Origin: Desulfovibrionales bacterium
GTDB taxonomy: Bacteria; Desulfobacterota; QYQD01
NCBI GenBank assembly: GCA_028715605.1
Contig: JAQURM010000001.1
Location: 508,414-572,413 of the forward strand
DNA length: 64,000 nt
Reading direction: 5' to 3'
Shown here one piece after another: positions 50,121 to 58,568 of the stretch (positions are counted from its first letter, which is position 1; each line of letters starts with the position of its first letter). The translations under genes and the position numbers were made by a program. The notes below the pieces were generated by a model, which was not told where the DNA came from, did no database searches, and saw only the letters and a list, made by a program, of their open reading frames with translations.

Positions 50121-50580
50121 GTCCCCGTCCTTCTGAAAACACATCCTTAGCCTGACGCCTTATAAGAACCAATTCATCGTTTTCTTTCTGTTCCAGACGT
50201 ATCATCTCCTGCGTAAAGGCGTCAAAATCTTTTTTCTTTAATTTCTCGACCATCTTCTTTTCCCTGGACAACTTGAGAAGCTTCTGCCTGGCCTCTTCAA
50301 CCGCCCGGGTTGATGCCTGCACCACTTCTTCCTGTGCGGCGATGTCCTTAGCCAACAGGTTAAGGTAGTTTATATAAAGTAAATGCTGCGCTGCCGGGAT
50401 GCCTTTTGTCCTTTTTTCTATCAACTCAAACAGACATTCCTTTTCCCGGGTTCTTAGCCGATTCAGCTTCTGTTCTGCCTCTGCCAGCTCGGTCATCTTT
50501 TGAGCCAGTACCTGCTGGGCGACCTCCTCCAGGCGTTTCTTGTAATTTAGCAAGGTCTCAAATTTAAAAGAATAGCGCAT
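50113..50580 (-). CDS. fliJ: Flagellar export protein FliJ
   Basis: 155 residues from ATG 50580 (MRYSFKFETLLNYKKRLEEV, the usual FliJ beginning); a frame extending to 50652 runs into a repeat and is not used. The whole protein is a long antiparallel coiled coil rich in Glu, Lys and Ala (AEAEQKLNRLRTREKECLFE). FliJ escorts substrates and couples the FliI ATPase to the export gate. Its stop overlaps the motE start. Confidence 0.9.
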   Translation of the reverse strand: MRYSFKFETLLNYKKRLEEVAQQVLAQKMTELAEAEQKLNRLRTREKECLFELIEKRTKGIPAAQHLLYINYLNLLAKDIAAQEEVVQASTRAVEEARQKLLKLSREKKMVEKLKKKDFDAFTQEMIRLEQKENDELVLIRRQAKDVFSEGRGHA

Positions 50581-50612
50581 AGCAAACCCGATCAATTCGT
50601 AAAAAAGCTTTT

Positions 50613-50696
50613 TCACCGCAGAGTACGCAGAGAAAACCTGCAAGCTATTCAATACGTTATCTCAGCGTTCCCGGCTGTCTCTGCGGTAAAATCTTA
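50613..50696. repeat. CACCGCAGAG-type intergenic repeat
   Basis: TCACCGCAGAGTACGCAGAG on the left and CTGTCTCTGCGGTAAAATC on the right, forming an imperfect palindrome between fliI and fliJ. Related units lie near 405 and 55515. Confidence 0.65.
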
Positions 50697-50725
50697 CTTT
50701 TTATTATGAAGCCGTCAAACTTAAT

Positions 50726-52060
50726 TTATCCCGCAAACAAGGCCGCCAGTTGAGCGGCGCTTTCGCCATAGCTTACCCGTTCCTCTACTTCCTGTTGCAG
50801 ATATGCATTAACCTTATCGATCATCTTGACGGCATAGTCTATTTTGGGGTTGCTTCCTTTTACGTATGCCCCGATATTAATGAGGTCTTCGGCCTTCCGG
50901 TATGTGGCCAGTATATTGATAAGTTTCTTGGCGTTTTTTCGCTGATTCTCCCCGGTAATATCCCGCATCACCCGGCTGATACTGCCTAGAACATCTATAG
51001 CCGGATAGTGATTCTCATGGGCCAGATCACGGGATAAGACAATATGCCCGTCTATGATGGAGCGTGAGGCATCGGCAATAGGCTCGTTCATATCATCTCC
51101 CTCGACCAGCACGGTATAAATACCCGTAATACTCCCGCCGCCGCGCTTGGTCCCGGCCCGTTCCAGCAATTTAGGCAGTTGAGCAAAGACGGAGGGGGTA
51201 TATCCGCGCGAGGTCGGCGGTTCGCCGATAGCCAGCCCAACTTCCCGGTAGGACATGGCGAAACGGGTTATCGAATCCATCATCAGGATAACGTCTTTGC
51301 CTTTGTCCCGGAAATACTCAGCTATGGCTGTGGCCAGATAAGCTCCACGCATCCTTATAAGCGGCGGCTGGTCTGAAGTGGCCACCACCACTACCGAACG
51401 CCTTAAGCCTGCCTCTCCCAGATCCCGCTCGATAAATTCTCTTACCTCCCGGCCCCGTTCCCCGATAAGGGCTATGACGCTGATATCGGCGGCGGTATGG
51501 CGGGCGATCATCCCCATGAGCACACTCTTCCCTACACCCGAACCGGACATAATACCGATCCTCTGCCCCTTGCCTATAGTAATAAGGCCGTTTATAGCCC
51601 GTATGCCCACATCTACCGGTTCACTTATACGCTCGCGCAGTAAAGGGTTCAAGGGCTCGGCATAGAGAGGATAATCTATTTCATATTCTATGCGATCCTT
51701 TTGATCGATCTGATTCCCGAGTCCGTCTATAACCCGCCCCAGGAGTGTTTGGCCTGTCTTGATATTGGGACTCTGCTGTTTAAGCCTTATTCTGCTGCCC
51801 GGTTCTATGCCCCTCATCTCACCCAGAGGCATAAGCAGCACCCGGTCGTTTCGAAAACCGACCACCTCCGCTGGAATGCTGCTTCCGTTATTTTTGAGAT
51901 CAATCTCACATATCCCACCCACTGCCATACCTGGTCCCCGGCCTTCAATGACCATGCCGATGACCTGGGTTACTACACCCTGCACACTAATGGTCTTTGC
52001 CTCTTCGACGGCCTGCCTATAGGCCCCCCAGTTAATGGCCGGGTTACTGGCTGGAGTCAT
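50726..52060 (-). CDS. fliI: Flagellum-specific ATP synthase FliI
   Basis: 444 residues, normal length. The Walker A motif is GSGVGKSVLMG (Gly172-Lys178), followed by ALIGERGREVREF, DVILMMDSITRFAMSYREVG and the GLAIGEPPTSRGYTPSVF block, all typical of type III export ATPases. FliI hexamers unfold and deliver substrates to the flagellar export gate. The start overlaps the end of fliH by 17 bases, keeping production of the two partners coupled. Confidence 0.97.
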   Translation of the reverse strand: MTPASNPAINWGAYRQAVEEAKTISVQGVVTQVIGMVIEGRGPGMAVGGICEIDLKNNGSSIPAEVVGFRNDRVLLMPLGEMRGIEPGSRIRLKQQSPNIKTGQTLLGRVIDGLGNQIDQKDRIEYEIDYPLYAEPLNPLLRERISEPVDVGIRAINGLITIGKGQRIGIMSGSGVGKSVLMGMIARHTAADISVIALIGERGREVREFIERDLGEAGLRRSVVVVATSDQPPLIRMRGAYLATAIAEYFRDKGKDVILMMDSITRFAMSYREVGLAIGEPPTSRGYTPSVFAQLPKLLERAGTKRGGGSITGIYTVLVEGDDMNEPIADASRSIIDGHIVLSRDLAHENHYPAIDVLGSISRVMRDITGENQRKNAKKLINILATYRKAEDLINIGAYVKGSNPKIDYAVKMIDKVNAYLQQEVEERVSYGESAAQLAALFAG

Positions 52061-52790
52061 TCGTTATCCCCTTGCCGGTTTTCAGAACCTTTTCTATAGC
52101 AGCCTCAACAGCCGCCAACTGTCCGTCTAAAGTAACATCTATATCACCAAATTCCGTTTCCAGCAGGCAACCGCCCTGCGTAATATTTTTGTCTTCCACT
52201 ATCTCTACATGCTTTAGCCCGGCAATCCCCCTTAAAAAATCTTCTTTAATCTCATCGACGAACGCGAAATCGTAGGGATGAGCCCTGATTCTTACTTTTG
52301 AATTTTCCACCACGTGATTTAGCGCCTCCCTAATGGCGTATCTTATCAATTCCGGTGAAGTGATAACTTCGTGATGGATGACTTTTCTGGCAATCGCAAG
52401 GGTCAGAGTTAATATCTCTTCCTCCCATTTCTTGTAAAGCGAAGACTTAAGGTCGTTGATTTCACGCATTATCCTGGCAAAATTTTGCAACTCAATTATG
52501 AGCTTTTCTTTGCCGAATTCAAAACCGTCCTTTTCTCCCTGGGCGTATCCTTTCTCGTAGGCCTCGTGTTCAATAAAAACGGATTTCTCTCTGGCCTGGC
52601 GAATGATTTTTTCGGCCTGCCTCCCGGCGCTATATTCATCATCCCCCGGTCCCTTGCCTGTCCCCTGGCCATCTCCCGGATTACCCTGGAGGAAGGCCTC
52701 CAGTCTTTCGAAAGAAAAATCCGTCTTTCTTTTAGTACCTACTTTTTGCTTCATAAGCCTTGACGTAAACAGTCCTTGGCTCTTGGCCAA
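52044..52790 (-). CDS. fliH: Flagellar assembly protein FliH
   Basis: 248 residues. A basic N-terminal region and a Gly/Pro-rich stretch (QGNPGDGQGTGKGPGDDEY) come before a coiled coil (EHEAYEKGYAQGEKDGFEFG), and the C-terminal domain (VIHHEVITSPELIRYAIREA and RIRAHPYDFAFVDEI) is the FliH/YscL ATPase-regulator fold. FliH binds FliI and links it to the C ring. It overlaps fliI and follows fliG. Confidence 0.92.
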   Translation of the reverse strand: MAKSQGLFTSRLMKQKVGTKRKTDFSFERLEAFLQGNPGDGQGTGKGPGDDEYSAGRQAEKIIRQAREKSVFIEHEAYEKGYAQGEKDGFEFGKEKLIIELQNFARIMREINDLKSSLYKKWEEEILTLTLAIARKVIHHEVITSPELIRYAIREALNHVVENSKVRIRAHPYDFAFVDEIKEDFLRGIAGLKHVEIVEDKNITQGGCLLETEFGDIDVTLDGQLAAVEAAIEKVLKTGKGITNDSSQ

Positions 52791-52825
52791 ACGCCTTGAG
52801 CTGTCGGCCGTTTCACTCCGACGTC

Positions 52826-52868
52826 CTACTTCTTACTTCTGTCTCCTGTCTTCTGTATTCTATCTTTT
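52826..52868. repeat. CTGTCTCCTGTCTTCTGTATTC-type repeat
   Basis: TTCTGTCTCCTGTCTTCTGT and following bases repeat the motif seen near 49519 and 57080. It lies between fliH and fliG. Confidence 0.6.
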
Positions 52869-52881
52869 GACCGCTCCTAAA

Positions 52882-53907
52882 CTATACAAAAATGTCCTCC
52901 CCACCCTTGCCGCCAAGCATAATTTTACCTTCGCTTTCCAGCCTCTTGGCCACCTTTATGATCGCCTGCTGGGCCAGTTCTACATCCCTTAATCTTGCCG
53001 GCCCGGCGATCTCCATGTCTTCCTTAAGCATCTCAGACGCACGCGAAGACATATTACGGAATACCTTATCTTTAAGCTCCTCCGAGGCAGTCTTTAAGGC
53101 CATCTTAAGTTCATCACTGCTGACCTCTTTAAGTATGGCCATTATGCTGCGGTCGTCCACCTGCAGGAGGTCTTCGAAGATAAACATTCTCTTGCGAATC
53201 TCATCGGCCAGGTCCTGTTTCTGTTCCTCAATCTGTTCCATGATGGCTGCTTCCGTGGCCCGGTCCGTCTGATTCAATATCTCCGCGGCCGTTTGAATAC
53301 CGCCGATAGTATGCGTTCCCTCTGTGCCGCCGATAACCGTCAGCTCTTCCTGAATAGCCTTGTCAATCTCTTCAATAACCTCAGGGTTGACTTTTTCCAG
53401 CATGGCAATGCGCATCAATACATCGGCCTGTATATTTTGCGGGAGCTCCATAATGATACTGGCGGCCTGCGCTTGTTCCAGGTGCGCAAGAATCAGGGCG
53501 ATAGTCTGGGGATGCTCGCTCTTAATAAAATTACCAACCGTTTTACTATCTAACTTCCTTACCTTCTGAAAGAAGTTAAGTTTCCATTCCTGTTCAATCT
53601 CTTCCAGAATACTCTGGGCCTGTTCGCCCTTAAAGGCATGGCCTACCGCCTTCTTGAAGAACTCATTGCCATCTACCGCCAGTCCTCTGATCGATCCGGA
53701 AGAGACAAAACCCTGGAATTCCGTGACCAGGCCTTCAACAATATTCCCCGAGACAGGTTCAACCTTGGTCATCTGCCTGGCCAACTCTTTGATCTCATCT
53801 TCTTTCAGTCTCTTAAAGACTTCAGCCGTAAATTCCTCTCCCATGGCCAGGAGAAGAACAGCGGCCTTTTGCGGACCAGAAAGGAGCTTCTCACCCTTCT
53901 CAGCCAT
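52882..53907 (-). CDS. fliG: Flagellar motor switch protein FliG
   Basis: 341 residues. The N-terminal FliF-binding part (LSGPQKAAVLLLAMGEEFTA), the middle domain with EHPQTIALILAHLEQAQAAS, and the C-terminal torque domain with FIFEDLLQVDDRSIMAIL and KDKVFRNMSSRASEMLKEDM carry the conserved charged residues. FliG turns proton or sodium flow through stators into rotation. It sits one base after fliF. Confidence 0.97.
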   Translation of the reverse strand: MAEKGEKLLSGPQKAAVLLLAMGEEFTAEVFKRLKEDEIKELARQMTKVEPVSGNIVEGLVTEFQGFVSSGSIRGLAVDGNEFFKKAVGHAFKGEQAQSILEEIEQEWKLNFFQKVRKLDSKTVGNFIKSEHPQTIALILAHLEQAQAASIIMELPQNIQADVLMRIAMLEKVNPEVIEEIDKAIQEELTVIGGTEGTHTIGGIQTAAEILNQTDRATEAAIMEQIEEQKQDLADEIRKRMFIFEDLLQVDDRSIMAILKEVSSDELKMALKTASEELKDKVFRNMSSRASEMLKEDMEIAGPARLRDVELAQQAIIKVAKRLESEGKIMLGGKGGEDIFV

Positions 53908-55473
53908 TTATTTTTCCCTCAACCACTTTTTTACCAGTTCTGCCGCCCGGTCAGGCTGGCCTTGCACCAGTTGCATTGTCTGATCTCTTTCCGCCTCTTT
54001 AAAGTCCACTAACGCCCCTTTTTCCAGATCCCTGATTGATGCCGGCAGACCCGTTAAAACCGTTTTTTCCGGCCTGCTTGTAAGCAACCACTTCAATAGC
54101 GGCTTAGCCACAAAGAAGATAAATATCAGAACCAGAATAATATTAAATAACGGCCTGGCTATCTTGGAGAAATACTCTCGCCAGGGGACAGATGCCGACG
54201 ACTCTTCTTCCGGCGCGCCCCAGGCGAAGGGTATATTTACAACTTCTACCTGATCGCCTCTTGCCTCATCGAAGCCGACCGCCTTTTTTACTATGTTCTC
54301 AAACTGACTCATTTCAGCTTGCGTGCGCGCTGCATATTGCCGGGCGCTTTTTCCTTCCTTGGCCGCCGTCTCTTTGTAAGCGCCGTCTATCATTACCGCC
54401 ACAGAGAGTCTTTTAATGGAGCCGGCCGGTCCCAGCACCTGCCTGTTTATCTTGTTTATCTCATAATTTGTGACCTCGCTTTCCTTTTGATAAAGGGATT
54501 TATTGCCCAAATTGGCGCTTCCTTCTAACTTGCCGGCCAAGCTCCCTTTTACCCCCGGGATACCGGCCGGAATGTTGCTCCCGCCTTCTGATTTTTCTTC
54601 CGAGCGCTGTTCACTTCTTACAACCGCGCTATCCGGGTCGTATTTTTCTTCGGTTATATTTATCTGCTGGAAATCAATGTCCGCTGAAACACGGGCGATG
54701 GCCTTGTTGGTACCTAAGACCTCTCCCAGCATGCCTTCCACCTTTTTCCTTAGCCCATCTTCTATGCCTTTCTGGTAATCGAGTTGTGCCGTGGAAAGAG
54801 ATCCGGTTATATCAGAGCTGCTTTTTTTGTAGAATAACCTGCCTCCGACATCGGCTATAGTTACATCTTCAGGGGCCAGTCCCTGCACCGCACTGGCTAC
54901 CAGATGGACAATGCTCTCTACCTGGTTATTGTTAAGGGTCATACCGCCTCTTAACTTTAAGATAACCGAGGCCGCGGGTTTCTTTTCCTCCTCTACAAAA
55001 AGAGACTCCCGGGGGATGGCAATATGCACCCTGGCCTGCTCTACTTCCCGAAATTGACTGATGGTACGGGCCAATTCTCCTTGCACCGCACGTTGATAAT
55101 TGAGTTTCTGCACAAAATCCGTAGTCCCCAGGCTGGTCTTGTCAAAGATTTCAAAGCCCACGCCGCCGCCCCGAGGCAATCCTTCACCCGCTAAAGTCAG
55201 GCGCATCTCATGTACACTTTCCCGGGGGACCGTTATGACCGTGCCGTTTTGTTCCAACTGATAAAGTATTTTTTTCTCTTTAAGTTTGGCTATGATACCG
55301 GCGGCGTCGTCTTGATTCAGGTTGGTATATAACACTTCGTAATCAGGGCGGTTTGCCCAGGTCATAAGCAAAATGAAGCCTGAGACCACCGTTCCAATAA
55401 CAACCAGGGTCATAATCTTCTGTTTTATGCTGAGCGACTGGACAAATTCCAAAAGCTGCTGAATTTGCGGCAT
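53908..55473 (-). CDS. fliF: Flagellar MS-ring protein FliF
   Basis: 521 residues. Two membrane helices (IMTLVVIGTVVSGFILLMTW near the start and PLFNIILVLIFIFFVAKPLL near the end) enclose the ring-building periplasmic domains (LPRGGGVGFEIFDKTSLGTT, RVHIAIPRESLFVEEEKKPA and ASVILKLRGG). The C-terminus binds FliG. FliF forms the MS ring that founds the basal body. Length is usual. Confidence 0.97.
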   Translation of the reverse strand: MPQIQQLLEFVQSLSIKQKIMTLVVIGTVVSGFILLMTWANRPDYEVLYTNLNQDDAAGIIAKLKEKKILYQLEQNGTVITVPRESVHEMRLTLAGEGLPRGGGVGFEIFDKTSLGTTDFVQKLNYQRAVQGELARTISQFREVEQARVHIAIPRESLFVEEEKKPAASVILKLRGGMTLNNNQVESIVHLVASAVQGLAPEDVTIADVGGRLFYKKSSSDITGSLSTAQLDYQKGIEDGLRKKVEGMLGEVLGTNKAIARVSADIDFQQINITEEKYDPDSAVVRSEQRSEEKSEGGSNIPAGIPGVKGSLAGKLEGSANLGNKSLYQKESEVTNYEINKINRQVLGPAGSIKRLSVAVMIDGAYKETAAKEGKSARQYAARTQAEMSQFENIVKKAVGFDEARGDQVEVVNIPFAWGAPEEESSASVPWREYFSKIARPLFNIILVLIFIFFVAKPLLKWLLTSRPEKTVLTGLPASIRDLEKGALVDFKEAERDQTMQLVQGQPDRAAELVKKWLREK

Positions 55474-55698
55474 TTTTTACCCCTTATGGCCTGGCAAGTA
55501 TTGTCAAAAGATTAACCACAGAGCACACAGAGAAAATAAGAATATCAATAAATTAAGATCAGCTTTATGCACTTGTGGTTATTTTTCACCTGAAAATACC
55601 TTTTATCTGTCATTCCGAGCGGTCTTATCCCGGCTGACGTCAGAAGTTTATATTTAATATCCTGGAAATCTGCGTTCATCTGCGTCCGAAATCAAAGA
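55474..55698. other. Intergenic stretch with repeats between fliE and fliF
   Basis: AACCACAGAGCACACAGAG near 55515 belongs to the CACAGAG/CGCAGAG repeat class, and CTGTCATTCCGAGCGG near 55602 to another. No gene was seen. Confidence 0.5.
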
Positions 55699-56004
55699 TT
55701 AGAACTGCATACGCATGACTTCTTCATAGGCTGAAATAATTTTATTCCGGACCTGCATCATCATGCGGAACGAAATGCCGGCCTTTTCCACAGCGATCAG
55801 TGTTTCATGCAGGTTGGCATTCCGGCCGGAAGCCAGCTCTTCGACCTTTTTATCGGCAACCTGCTGTAATTCGTTTACTTCAGAAAGATATTTTTTAAGC
55901 TGATCGCCAAAGCCGGCTCCGGATGGCTTTTTTATATTTTTGAAACCAGCCCCAGCGTTATTAAGGGGCGCAGCAATATCAGGGGTTATACTCTTTGGAC
56001 TCAT
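55699..56004 (-). CDS. fliE: Flagellar hook-basal body complex protein FliE
   Basis: 101 residues. The C-terminal half is conserved: NLHETLIAVEKAGISFRMMM and QVRNKIISAYEEVMRMQF. FliE joins the MS ring to the rod and is exported early. It lies between flgC and fliF, the standard order. Confidence 0.95.
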   Translation of the reverse strand: MSPKSITPDIAAPLNNAGAGFKNIKKPSGAGFGDQLKKYLSEVNELQQVADKKVEELASGRNANLHETLIAVEKAGISFRMMMQVRNKIISAYEEVMRMQF

Positions 56005-56022
56005 GGAAACAACCTCCGTTTG

Positions 56023-56143
56023 TTTTAGCTATCAGCAGTCAGCATGTTTGTTATCCGTTAACCGTTGTCCAACATTTTCCTTCGGTAAACGGTCAACAGT
56101 GAACGGTGAACCGGCTTCATGCTGATAGCTGAATGCTGAAAGC
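56023..56143. repeat. Inverted repeat between fliE and flgC
   Basis: AGCTATCAGCAGTCAGCATG at 56023-56042 is mirrored by CATGCTGATAGCTGAATGCTG near 56117-56137. Inner arms ATCCGTTAACCGTTGTCC and GTAAACGGTCAACAGTGAAC pair imperfectly. It is related to the unit near 20575-20645. Confidence 0.75.
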
Positions 56144-56150
56144 TTCTTTA

Positions 56151-56588
56151 TCATTTTCCTATCTCCAGCGTCTTTAATGCCATGCTCTTGGCGGCGCTGA
56201 TAGCGGTTACATTGGCCTCATAGGCACGGGTTGCCGAAAGCATGTCCACCATTTCTTCCATGACATTAACATTCGGCATGCGGACAACACCGCGTTCATC
56301 GGCATCCGGATGGCTCGGATCATACACCTCTTTGAAATCCTCCTTATCCTCAATCACACCTAAAACCTCTACGCCCCGCATGCCTTCATTCAATTTATCG
56401 GCCAGGGCGGCCTTAAAATCTTCTTGTACCGGTTTGGCCATAAAGACTATAGACCTGGCCCGGTACGGCCCTCCCTCCGGCGTCTGCGTCGTCTGAACAT
56501 TAGCCAGGTTGCTGGAGACTACGTTCATACGGGCGCGCTGTGCCGTTAGCCCCGAAGCGCTGATGCTAATCGCCGTTAAAAGATCCAT
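56151..56588 (-). CDS. flgC: Flagellar basal-body rod protein FlgC
   Basis: 145 residues. MDLLTAISISASGLTAQRAR and MNVVSSNLANVQTTQTPEGG are the conserved N-terminus; VNVMEEMVDMLSATRAYEAN and VTAISAAKSMALKTLEIGK the C-terminus. FlgC is a proximal rod subunit. It starts two bases after flgB ends. Confidence 0.97.
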   Translation of the reverse strand: MDLLTAISISASGLTAQRARMNVVSSNLANVQTTQTPEGGPYRARSIVFMAKPVQEDFKAALADKLNEGMRGVEVLGVIEDKEDFKEVYDPSHPDADERGVVRMPNVNVMEEMVDMLSATRAYEANVTAISAAKSMALKTLEIGK

Positions 56589-56590
56589 AA

Positions 56591-56977
56591 TTATTTACCC
56601 CCTTCAATTATGGCCGTCTTTATTACTTCAAATTTTTTTGCCAAAAGCTGTATGGAGGCCTGATACATCAGGTTGTTTTCCGCCAGTCCGGCCATTTCCT
56701 GGTCTATATCCACCCCCTGGCAAGGGGATTCGACGACGCGGGCTGATAAATTATCATCATCCCCGACAGGCAGATGGCGGCGGCTGGTCCTGGCAAGTTG
56801 CAACTCACCCCCTTCTACGGCCGTGCGCATGGCATCCTTAAAGGATATGTCCTTTGGTTTAAAACCGGGGACCTCGGCATTGGCCACATTACTCGTAGTC
56901 AGGCCATGCTTCAGGAGACGGACATCCAGCGACCGTTTAAGAACCTGCATGGTATGCGTAAATAATCCTTCGCCCAT
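56591..56977 (-). CDS. flgB: Flagellar basal-body rod protein FlgB
   Basis: 128 residues. LDVRLLKHGLTTSNVANAEV and PGFKPKDISFKDAM are the rod-protein N-terminal motif; VDIDQEMAGLAENNLMYQAS is the C-terminal motif. It is the first gene of the flagellar operon, preceded by a sigma-54 promoter at 57149-57164. Confidence 0.97.
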   Translation of the reverse strand: MGEGLFTHTMQVLKRSLDVRLLKHGLTTSNVANAEVPGFKPKDISFKDAMRTAVEGGELQLARTSRRHLPVGDDDNLSARVVESPCQGVDIDQEMAGLAENNLMYQASIQLLAKKFEVIKTAIIEGGK

Positions 56978-57077
56978 GTACTTTCTCCCTTCCTTCTTTC
57001 GAGTTGCGGGTTCCGTGCTACGGGTTTCAGGTTAAAAAACCAGCAACCGAAACCGTCTCCCGACTCATCACTCTTTA

Positions 57078-57140
57078 CTCTTTTTCTGACTCCCGCATTC
57101 TGTATTCTGCGTTCTGTCTTCTCTGTGCGCTCTGTGGTTA
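57078..57140. repeat. CTGTATTCTG / CTCTGTGG-type repeat in the flgB leader
   Basis: GCATTCTGTATTCTGCGTTC and CTCTGTGCGCTCTGTGG belong to the repeat classes near 49519 and 55515. It lies in the transcribed leader of the flgB operon. Confidence 0.6.
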
Positions 57141-57148
57141 AATTTTAA

Positions 57149-57164
57149 AGCAAATTCCATACCA
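57149..57164 (-). promoter_or_regulatory. Sigma-54 promoter of the flagellar flgB operon
   Basis: On the minus strand TGGTAT-ggaat-TTGCT, with GG and GC ten bases apart as required. It lies directly after the stop of the FlrC-like activator gene and about 160 bases before the flgB start. It differs from consensus at two -24 bases. Confidence 0.75.
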
Positions 57165-57168
57165 TGTA

Positions 57169-58536
57169 CTACTTAACCCACCCCTGTAAGCGATATTCCT
57201 GTAGCTTATTACGCATGGTGCGCACACTAATACCCAGGATTTTAGCCGCATAGGTACGATTACCGTCGGTTTCGTCCAGGGCCTTTAAAATCTGCTCTCT
57301 TTCTATGTCCTTAAGTGGAGCCGTACCGGTCGGGGATGCGGGCTTTTCTCCGGGAGGCTTTACGGCCATATCATCGAGCATAAGACTCTGTCTGGTTACC
57401 TCTTTACCGGTACAGAGCAGTACCGCTCTTTCAACGGTGTTTTCTAATTCGCGCACATTACCTTTCCACGGCAGGGTTATGAGATATTCAGAGGCCTCAG
57501 GCGATACGCCTTGCACCGGCCTTCCATACAACTGACTATACTTTTTCATAAAGTAGTCGCAAAGGGCAGGGATGTCTTCTTTCCTCTCTCTTAAGGGCGG
57601 TATTTTGAGGGGGATTACGTTCAGGCGGTAGTACAGATCCTCGCGAAACTCTGCTTTTTTAACCATTGCCTCTACATCCCGATTTGTGGTGGCAATAACC
57701 CGCACATCTATAGCTATGGGAACCTTACCCCCGACACGGTCTATCTCATTTTCCTGAAGGACCCTCAGCAACTTGGCCTGTAACTGGATCTGCATCTCGC
57801 TGATCTCATCCAGCAGGATGGTGCCGGTCTGGGCCAGCTCAAATTTTCCTATCTTACGGGTTATGGCCCCGGTAAACGCCCCTTTTTCATGTCCAAATAG
57901 TTCACTTTCCAGTAACCCTTCGGGCAGGGCGGCACAATTGACCGCCACAAACGGCTTATCCTTTCGTTCGCTTTCCGCATGAATAAACCGGGCCAGGAGT
58001 TCCTTCCCGGTCCCGCTTTCCCCCTGGATAAAGACCGTAGCGCGGCTGGAGGCCACGTTTCTGGCAATATCCAGAATCCCCTGCATTCGTGCGTTGCGCG
58101 TGACCAGTGTGGGGGCGGGCGGCAAACTGTTTTCAGAGACGGGTTGTCCTTTCATAATATGCGCCCCCCGCCTCGTTCCCAGGGCGCGCTCTACCACGTG
58201 CTCCAGTACCTCGACCGAACAGGGTTTAAGGATATAATCAAAGGCCCCTTTTTTCATGGTTTCCACGGCATTCGCTATAGTTCCATAGCCGGTAAGCATA
58301 ACCACCGGCATATCCGGGAATCTCTTTTTGGCCTCTAACAAGACGCCCATTCCGTCCAGCTTCGGCATCTTAAGGTCAGTAATAATGAGATCCAGCGGCG
58401 TCTTATCTATCACCTTGACCGCGGCCTGACCATCCTCTGCCAGCACAATCTTATGGTTATTACGCGCCAACGCCTCAAATAGCGCCAGGCGCATGTTAGG
58501 ATCATCATCTACGATCAGAATGGATGCCGCAGTCAT
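57169..58536 (-). CDS. FlrC/FleR-like sigma-54-dependent response regulator
   Basis: 455 residues from ATG 58536. An upstream GTG (58572) overlapping the kinase stop is possible but less usual. The receiver domain has Asp54 in LIITDLKMPKLDG. The AAA+ domain has GESGTGKELLARFIH (Walker A), GAFTGAITRKIGKFEL (sigma-54 contact loop, intact) and FDP-like switches. The C-terminal helix-turn-helix is RTYAAKILGISVRTMRNKLQ. It is followed on the same strand by a sigma-54 promoter and flgB, so it is the likely activator of flagellar class III genes, with the kinase encoded before it. Confidence 0.9.
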   Translation of the reverse strand: MTAASILIVDDDPNMRLALFEALARNNHKIVLAEDGQAAVKVIDKTPLDLIITDLKMPKLDGMGVLLEAKKRFPDMPVVMLTGYGTIANAVETMKKGAFDYILKPCSVEVLEHVVERALGTRRGAHIMKGQPVSENSLPPAPTLVTRNARMQGILDIARNVASSRATVFIQGESGTGKELLARFIHAESERKDKPFVAVNCAALPEGLLESELFGHEKGAFTGAITRKIGKFELAQTGTILLDEISEMQIQLQAKLLRVLQENEIDRVGGKVPIAIDVRVIATTNRDVEAMVKKAEFREDLYYRLNVIPLKIPPLRERKEDIPALCDYFMKKYSQLYGRPVQGVSPEASEYLITLPWKGNVRELENTVERAVLLCTGKEVTRQSLMLDDMAVKPPGEKPASPTGTAPLKDIEREQILKALDETDGNRTYAAKILGISVRTMRNKLQEYRLQGWVK

Positions 58537-58568
58537 TATCCCAGTCCTGGTGACGCACTTTTCATTTT

